From Cordia subcordata (taxonomy: Eukaryota; Streptophyta; Magnoliopsida; Boraginales; Cordiaceae), in the NCBI GenBank assembly GCA_028554755.1, contig JAPTOF010000029.1, positions 1,178,001-1,242,000 of the forward strand: 64,000 nt of DNA. Reading direction: 5' to 3'. A model generated the notes under the pieces. That model saw only the letters and a list, made by a program, of their open reading frames with translations, was not told the origin of the DNA and ran no database searches. The stretch's first letter is position 1; the number at the start of each line of letters is the position of its first letter. Below are positions 57,938 to 64,000 of this stretch, one piece after another. Both the position numbers and the translations under genes were made by a program.

Positions 57938-59780
57938 AATGGATACGGAGAACAAGATTTTAAACGACGAAGGTGCAGAAAATAGTGAATTATCTTGTGA
58001 AAATATGGATACTTCAAGCAATATTAGTGATATTAGTAACGATGATATCTTGAATATGCAAAATATGAGTGAAGCAGAGATTCTTAATCGTACATTTGGA
58101 ATTGAAAAGGACGCGTATAATTTTCACAACCTATACACACAAGTACACAAGTTTAGTATTAGAAGATGCAATTTTAAGAAAGAAGACAATTGTCAAGCGA
58201 TATTTATTAGATTATTTACTTGTTCTTGTGCTAGTCTCTGAAGAAAAGAGTTTTTATAGATGAAAAAATAGACAACCAGAACATAGACCAGAGATATACG
58301 TGATTGTAAAGAAAAACTTTGTATCAAATTAGATAAAGATCAATCTTGCTATGTGGTGACAACATTTGTGAAAGACCACAATCATTCATTGGTTCCTATA
58401 TTTGGTGTGTCGATGCTTCATTCTCACAGACACGTTGGTAATGGTCATAAGGATCAAGCGTACACCATGCATCAATCTAGATCTGGAATAAGCATGAGTT
58501 GGATAATGGATGTGTTTACTAACGAGTCAGGGGTCTATCACAGTGTTAGGTTTATAAGGAAAGACCTATACAATGCGTTAGGATGTGACAATCTAAAGAA
58601 ATCAGCATTAGGGATGCTAATGTCGCACTAGCTTATTCATAAGGAAAAGTCGATTGTAACCCTTTGTTCTATTTTTAGCACGCAGTTGATAACGAGAACC
58701 AATTGGATAAGCCATTTTCGTAGACGAATAGTCAAGAAATGAATTTGAATTGTTTGGAGATGTGCTGATATTCAATGCCACTTACAAGACAAAATCGTAT
58801 AGATATCCACTTGTGATCCTAGTTAGCGTAAATAACCACAGAAACACGTGTGTTTGGTGCTGCTTTAGTTCAAAATGAAAATACTAAATCTTATGTTTGG
58901 GTGTTAAACACACTTCTTTGTACAATGAATAACAAAAGACCACTATCTGTGGTAACTGATTGTGACAAATCTCTACATGTCGCAATCGAGGAAGTGTTGC
59001 CCAATGCTCACCATAAGTTGTTCAATTGGCATTTTCAACACAATACAGGTATGAACATCAAGATAAAAGACTTTAATGAGATTTTCAGTTATTATATGTT
59101 GCTCAATTGTTTTGTACAGAAATTTGAGCATCAATGGAGTCTTTTGCTGAGACATCATAAAATCAAAAATCACAAGTGGATCCATGATGTATACCAAAAA
59201 AACACATGTGGGTAGAGGCACATATCTGTGGCCAATTTTTGGGTGGATGAAAAGTATGCAATGTTGTGAGGGGATGAATGCATATCTTAACAAATATTTG
59301 GGCACTGACTGAAAGTTGATACACTTTGTGAGAGATAACCATTGAGGATTAGAGCAAATTAGAGTAAATGTCGTTAATGAAGAGTGAAGACAAATCTTAT
59401 CTCTATAGTAGTGACAACTAAGCTAGCAGAGTTGAAGAGATATGCTTTGAAAGTTTATACAAGGGCAATATTCTTTAAAATTCAACGGCAAATTAAGATG
59501 CAACCTTTCTTATAGATTATTCAAGTGGTTGAAAGTGTATTTAGGATAGTCACTTATGTCTTGGGCAATAAGAAAAATGAATAGATGTTAAGCTGGATTA
59601 AGGAAACTAATTGATCGTGCTAAGCAGTTATAGGTATCGAAGGTTGATAACAAGAATAAGCAAATTGGTGTCTCACAATTTAATAGATGACTTGAAAATT
59701 GCAAGGCCCAAAGGTACAACAAACTCAATGAAGGAACAAGCACCAAGGAGATGCTCAAAATGCAAGTAACAAAATCGTTA
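57938..59780 (+). pseudogene. FAR1/FHY3-like Mutator (MULE) transposase pseudogene
   Basis: A 95-codon start MDTENKILNDEGAENSELSC, then FGIEKDAYNFHNLYTQVHKF, SIRRCNFKKED, the FAR1 DNA-binding domain (normally FxSxEEAYxFYNxYAxxxGF). After breaks: VVTTFVKDHNHSLVPI and LHSHRHVGNGHKDQAY, then MULE core FGDVLIFNATYKTKSY (58755-58800) with the first catalytic Asp as Asn, VFGAALVQNENTKSYVW, VVTDCDKSLHVAIEEVLPNA and FNWHFQHN. The expected Cys before WH is Asn. A C-terminal SWIM-side relic ends RPKGTTNSMKEQAPRRCSKC at 59715-59765, the usual end of FAR1-like transposases. Many stops. A domesticated gene is unlikely in this state. Confidence 0.88.
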
Positions 59781-60374
59781 TTTTGTTGATGTTGTAGTTT
59801 TCATTTTATGTTTTTTACAATTTCTAATTTGTTTAATCAATTGGTCATCAATCAAACAATTAATTGAAGCAGCACAACGGTGTTTTAAATAATATCACAA
59901 CACCATTATATTCTTTATAAGAAATTGGTGGTAATAGTGTTATAGGCACCAGTGTAATGAGGCAAATATTCAGCTCACAAATTCTGTATTTTTCATCAAG
60001 TTGACAAATCCATATATTTCACTAAGTTCATCATTTAAAATGAATCGATTTTGCTCATAAGATACGTGAAAATAATCGGCATAGCTTCGCTTTTCACTTT
60101 AATTAATTCCACAATTACAAAATTTAGATAATTCCTCTTAAAATTTGAATTCCCCCCGAAGACATAATCTAAAAATTTGAATTCCCTCTTAATATATATG
60201 TCTATATATATAATTTAGTATAAACCTACCCCACTCTACTTCTTTCTTTCTTACTCGTCCCATCTCACAGCCCCTCTTCCTCCTCTATCTCCTTCCCTCC
60301 CCCCTCGCCCCACAAATCTTTCACTGCCATTCCAAACAAGTAATAACCTTAAGGTAAGCTCTCCCTTTTCTCTC

Positions 60375-60376
<2 letters not shown>
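59781..60376. other. AT-rich intergenic stretch
   Basis: Contains a GGTGTT...AACACC pair (about 59878-59903) and a run with TATA-like words around 60195-60215, then C/T-rich sequence. No gene seen. It could be the 3' flank of the transposase and promoter of the small gene at 60661. Confidence 0.4.

Positions 60377-60377
<1 letters not shown>

Positions 60378-60412
<35 letters not shown>
60378..60412. repeat. (CT)n microsatellite
   Basis: About 17 CT dinucleotides within a longer C/T-rich stretch (60235-60450), the kind often found in plant 5' untranslated regions. Confidence 0.92.
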
Positions 60413-60415
<3 letters not shown>

Positions 60416-60660
60416 CTCTCCCTATGTTCTCTCTCCCTCCTTCTCTCTTACTATACATATCTTTCAATTTATTTTTAATAATATAGTTGTCCTTTAATAA
60501 CATGCGTATTTTGTTTTTAGCCAATATTTTACGCATTTTTGAATTTTGAGGATAACAACATCGTTGTTATAAGTTAATTTCTCCCTAAAATGTTTTGGCT
60601 ATGAAATGAGTACTATCATTTTCTTTTTTGCCTATATGATTTTTTTGTTGACTATTTAGC

Positions 60661-60981
60661 ATGGCAAGTAGCAGCAAAATCTCTTCTATTGATTCACGAA
60701 TTGATTTGTGATACAAGAATATCGAGTGTTTGTGTGGAAGATTTGTTGAGATAAAAGTTGTCTCAAAATGTTCAAAACTCAATCTTGGTAGGTGCGATCC
60801 TAATAAGATGATTTCCAAAGACACTGGAGTTGCTATGATTCCCATGCCAGTTACACCATCTATACCAGTGGGTAAGAGGGCAAGGGTTGTTGAACGTGGT
60901 GATGCCAGTATGATGACAAAGATGTTTATTTTTTTGGTCTGTTTGTGCATTGCTCTAATTATTGTATTGATAATGAAGTGA
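60661..60981 (+). pseudogene. Small GRF-type zinc-finger / C-terminal membrane protein, broken
   Basis: ATG at 60661 begins MASSSKISSIDSRIDL, then an in-frame TGA (60709-60711), then YKNIECLCGRFVEIKVVSKC and SKLNLGR, which resembles the front half of the plant GRF zinc finger (CxCG...S...NxGR); the second half with further cysteines is missing and a charged stretch follows. The last 20 residues, MFIFLVCLCIALIIVLIM, form one membrane segment at the C terminus. Small plant proteins with a GRF finger, a coiled coil and a terminal membrane segment are common near transposons. NLGR|GT could also be a splice site. The frame ends TGA at 60979-60981. Confidence 0.55.
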
Positions 60982-61520
60982 TAGTATGAACTTGTCTATT
61001 TTGGTTGGTTTATGTTTGGTTATTGTTGTTTGATGAAGTACTGTAACTTAATATAGAATGAATCTGCTACTACATTTTTTAGTTGTATTTAATTTAATTT
61101 AATTTCATGTGCTATTATCTAATTACATGTTTGGTTTGCACTATGTTAATTTCTGTTTTATCATGGTATATCATCTAAGCCATACGTTATTTTTCCATGT
61201 AATACAACATTTAACTTTTCACATCAACATAAAAAATGAGTTCAAGATCAATTAAGAAAGTCCTTTTAAAAAAATGAGTTGAATAATCTTAAGAAAAGTG
61301 AGTTCATGAGTTGTCATAAAAAATAATATCTTAAAAAATTAGTCGTGCTTAAAAAAATGAGGTTTTTAAAAAAAAATTAGTTAAAAATAAATGACTTCAT
61401 GACTTTTATTTTAAAAAAGATATTAAAATTTTTATTGTGCTTAAAAATTTAGTTTTTAACATGAGTTTTTCACTTAAAAGACACTGAGTTCAAAAAACGA
61501 GATTTTTTTTTTTTTGGTAA
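60982..61520. other. AT-rich stretch with repeated AAAAATGAGTT words
   Basis: From about 61240 the words AAAAATGAG, AAAAAATTAG and GAGTTC recur in loose arrays. No gene seen. Confidence 0.5.
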
Positions 61521-61925
61521 AATACTTATATGAGTTTTTGGACTTCAAATGAGCTTCAACTTAAAATGAATTTTTCCACCTAAATGAGCTTTTTAGAAAA
61601 CTTGACTTAAACTTACATTTTGATTTAATAAGTTTCTTCTTTTTAAGACTTAATTTTTGTTCAAAATTTTTTTAGAAATACATTTATATGAGTTTTTGGA
61701 CTTCAAATGAGATCTTTTTTGTACAATACGTAAACGAGTTTTTGGACTTCAAATAAGTTTCAACTTAAAATGAATTTTTCCAATGATGAGTTGTTCAGAA
61801 AACATGACTTAAACTAACTTACATTATGACTTAATAAGTCTTTTTTTTCCTTTTAAGACTTATTTTTTGTTAAAAAATTTTAGAAATATAGTTCAATATT
61901 TTTGGTTTACAACTTGTACTCTTCA
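61521..61925. repeat. Tandem repeat, two units of about 204 bp
   Basis: The words GAGTTTTTGGACTTCAAAT, TTCAACTTAAAATGAATTTT, AACATGACTTAAACT-like and TTTTAAGACTTA return in the same order beginning at 61531 and at 61735, with an extra partial copy at 61690. Units are diverged. Confidence 0.75.
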
Positions 61926-62196
61926 CAACATGATCCATTCAATCATCAATCATCCACAATTTGCATGTAAAACCATTCATCATATTACAAACAAACAAAA
62001 TTAATCCACCATACATGATCATAATATATTGAGAAAGTACCCATAACCAAAACAATAAAGTATTATCCCATCAACACCATGACAAATACTTAAAAAAACT
62101 TGTCCGTGACAAACATACACATGGTTCTTCATATTCAGCCAACACAAACTTGTCCATCAAACCAACCCAATGTAAAACAAGCGAACACAATAACAT
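61926..62196. other. A-rich intergenic sequence
   Basis: Unassigned. No frame recognised. Confidence 0.35.
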
Positions 62197-62500
62197 TCAA
62201 ACATCATTTCTAGAACGCACAGGGTTCTTCGCATTGGCTGAATACTGCCACAGCTTAAAAGCAATGTCACGACGTATTACTATAGATCCTTTGCCCTTCA
62301 GCCACTCCATATTGTTCCTAGGGTTCGACAACACAAGGCATACATATGCCCCACAATCTAAAGCACCAACTTGATATAGAACCCATAATGCTGCTCAATC
62401 TTAAAACTTGGGAGTTTCTTCATCGCTTGGTACACTACTAAATCAACAATTCACAAGACATTATCAAAGAACCCCAACTACAAAAAGGAAATGGATTTGT
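62197..62500 (-). pseudogene. Ulp1 (C48)-type cysteine protease, C-terminal fragment
   Basis: The minus strand from about 62398 reads ALWVLYQVGALDCGAYVCLV, then LSNPRNNMEWLKGKGSIVIR and RDIAFKLWQYSAN, ending in a stop at 62197-62199. DCGAYVC with a Gln six residues before the Cys is the active-site pattern of Ulp1/SENP proteases (Q.....DCG). Upstream, VYQAMKKLPSFKIEQHYGFY is in another frame, so a frameshift lies near 62375. The His and Asp of the triad would lie further upstream and are not visible. Such domains often come from transposons in plants. Confidence 0.55.
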
Positions 62501-63234
62501 TCTAAGTGCCTGAAAAAACTTATTATAAGAAAAATGTTTTTGTTCTAAATGCTATAAATTTCCTCTTACCAATGATTTAGCAAGTTTGTCTATGTGCAGC
62601 TGGTGCTCAAGACGGGATTGCTATCACAAACACAAACTTCTTGATTGACAAGGTCAATTATCAACAGAACCCAATGCTTATTCAAGAAATGGAATGGTAC
62701 AAACATCTAATAACAAGTAAGGAGTTTCCACAAGTAAGAGTACAAGTTAATAAGATCTCAAACAAAACTACTTGTAGGAAAAAAGGTATACAAATAAAGG
62801 CTATCTCACTACAATCAGTCAATTGGCCAATGAAACCAGACATCCTAAAATAGTACTTAATGAAATAATCTTCAAATAATATCTCACCTTTAATGCCTTC
62901 AAGGATGTATTATATAAATTTATTTTACACAAGTTATTAGTGTAGAATAATCAAATAATGAGAATAGAAAAGGAAATTTAGTTTAGAACTTATATTAATT
63001 AAAACATACAGAACATATGGCAGGAAAGTACCACTTTGGCATATCCGAATCTCTTTTCCTTGCATCCTTAGTTAGCTGGGCAACTTAGTAATCAACAATC
63101 TGTAACACTCATTAGGTTAAGTATTTTTGCAAAAATTATAAAGTGTAAATAAAATAGTAACGCTAAAAAAATTGACTAACGGGGGTAGAAATGAAAGATT
63201 TAGGGAGTAGGTCACACATTTGTCCCTTGAAATG
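62501..63234. other. Unassigned region with one short open frame
   Basis: Contains an open frame at 62641-62853 (MIDKVNYQQNPMLIQEMEWY and on), rich in Lys, Gln and Ile and unlike any family I recognise; the codon use is not distinctive. The rest is AT-rich and no LTR or repeat is seen. Confidence 0.4.
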
Positions 63235-64000
63235 TGATATCTGATTGTTTAATTTTAACTCGCAAGCATATGGATCATTCGTGGTATAGCGGATTTTAGT
63301 GCTAGTATCATCTCCATAGGAAGGCTACTTTCGTTTGGTCTCTATGTGCTCGAGTGTCTAAAACTAACTACATGCGTGTGTGTGTGTGTGTATGCTTTCT
63401 TTAAGATAGAAGGGAGCTCAAAATGATGAAAAATAAACCTAAACTATAAACGAACTTAAGCGTGCAAACCTAAGAAGGGAAGCCTAACTATATAGAAGGG
63501 GACCTAGGGTGATTGCGTTGTAACTAGTTTTGGGCTATGGTAACAGATTGGGTCTATCTATGGCTCGGGACTTCTGTTGCCGTTATGTTGATTGGGGGTC
63601 TCTTAACCAATACTAGTGGTTCAACTCGTTAGCTTGGTTTAAAAGCTAAGGGCCAATCCCTCCTAGCCTACACAATCCGTACTTAGAACTTATCCTCTTG
63701 GCTAGGTTTAAAGCCAAGGACTAGCACCTAAACACTATGTGATATTAAGGCTCGATTAACCAACACTAATGTGGGTGAGGGATAATCTAGTCTAGGTTAA
63801 CTTATCCACTTGGCTGGGTTTAAAGCCAAGGGCTAGCACCTATACTCAACTAAGCATAGCATGTAACCTATTAGCTAAATTCAAAGCTAAAGCCTATTCT
63901 ACTAAGCAAAGCCAAGAATTAAGCACAATTAATTCATCCATGTAAGTATATAAAAACATTTGAAGCACAAATAACACATGCAATTTCACTTAGGCATTTT
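63235..64000 (-). mobile_element. Gypsy-type LTR, terminal part, running off the window
   Basis: TGATATCTGATTG at 63235 corresponds to the minus-strand LTR 3' end of N1 (TGATATGCTATTT). It shares the CGCAAGC..ATGG..CATTCGTGGTAT head, then GAAGGGAGCTC, GGGTGATTGC and four small hairpin modules (63629, 63697, 63809, 63871). The absence of a primer site to the left means that on the minus strand this is a 3' LTR or solo LTR. Related to but diverged from N1. Confidence 0.75.

Noticed and set aside
57938..58241. Open frame with FAR1-like start considered as an active host FAR1 gene
   Set aside because: Stops and frameshifts follow throughout and a catalytic Asp is lost, so it is a decayed transposase.
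62150..62374. Plus-strand frame of 74 codons
   Set aside because: Opposite strand of the Ulp1-type protease relic, which has recognisable active-site residues.

Overview
The window is nuclear DNA of a flowering plant with a large, repeat-dense genome, most likely a stretch of old heterochromatin. Nearly all of it consists of Ty1/copia and Ty3/gypsy LTR retrotransposons inserted into one another and broken by stops, frameshifts and deletions. I found no intact host gene and no reading frame longer than about 230 codons.

Layout. 1-734 is the end of a copia LTR (family A) sitting in a gypsy-type LTR (735-1771). 1772-3245 is the plus-strand pol remnant of a copia element (B1), followed by a scrambled cluster of inverted B-type LTR pieces (3246-5325). 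5326-18008 is copia element A, minus strand, with target duplication AGGAG; it carries a nested, internally deleted gypsy-type element N1 (9450-12889, duplication GCTTT). 18014-23167 is a second, opposite-strand B copia (B2) whose 3' LTR was split by A. 23168-25055 holds fragments of N-type and B-type LTRs. 25441-26557 plus 38455-about 41640 is an old minus-strand gypsy element G0, split by the near-complete gypsy element G1 (26558-38449, plus strand, duplication AATTT). 41700-57623 is a Tork/Tnt1-like copia (D), itself cut by a solo gypsy LTR (43241-45399) and by copia element C (47484-56878, minus strand, duplication GTCTA). 57624-63234 is the only part without LTR elements: a decayed FAR1-like Mutator transposase, a small GRF-type zinc-finger/membrane gene with a stop, a tandem repeat and an Ulp1-type protease fragment. 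63235-64000 is the start of another gypsy-type LTR.

How the parts worked. Copia elements A and C have LTRs of about 1.85-1.92 kb, a primer-binding site matching initiator-Met tRNA (one mismatch in C), and gag-protease-integrase-RT-RNase H in copia order. G0, G1 and N1 have primer sites resembling the tRNA-Asp type of the Athila/Tat branch; G1 and G0 have gag, then a DLGSS-type protease, and G1 continues with RT, RNase H and integrase. Every pol shown is inactive: several catalytic residues are lost through G-to-A changes on the coding strand, alongside many stop codons.

Most unusual observations: a roughly 25-nt motif repeated five or six times in the long 5' leaders of copia A, B2 and C; GGTCGAC-rich islands shared by gypsy LTRs and copia leaders; small hairpins tandemly repeated in gypsy LTRs; an AT microsatellite at one fixed LTR position with very different lengths; and the small cluster of non-LTR genes. 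I see no convincing evidence of a wholly new biological system.
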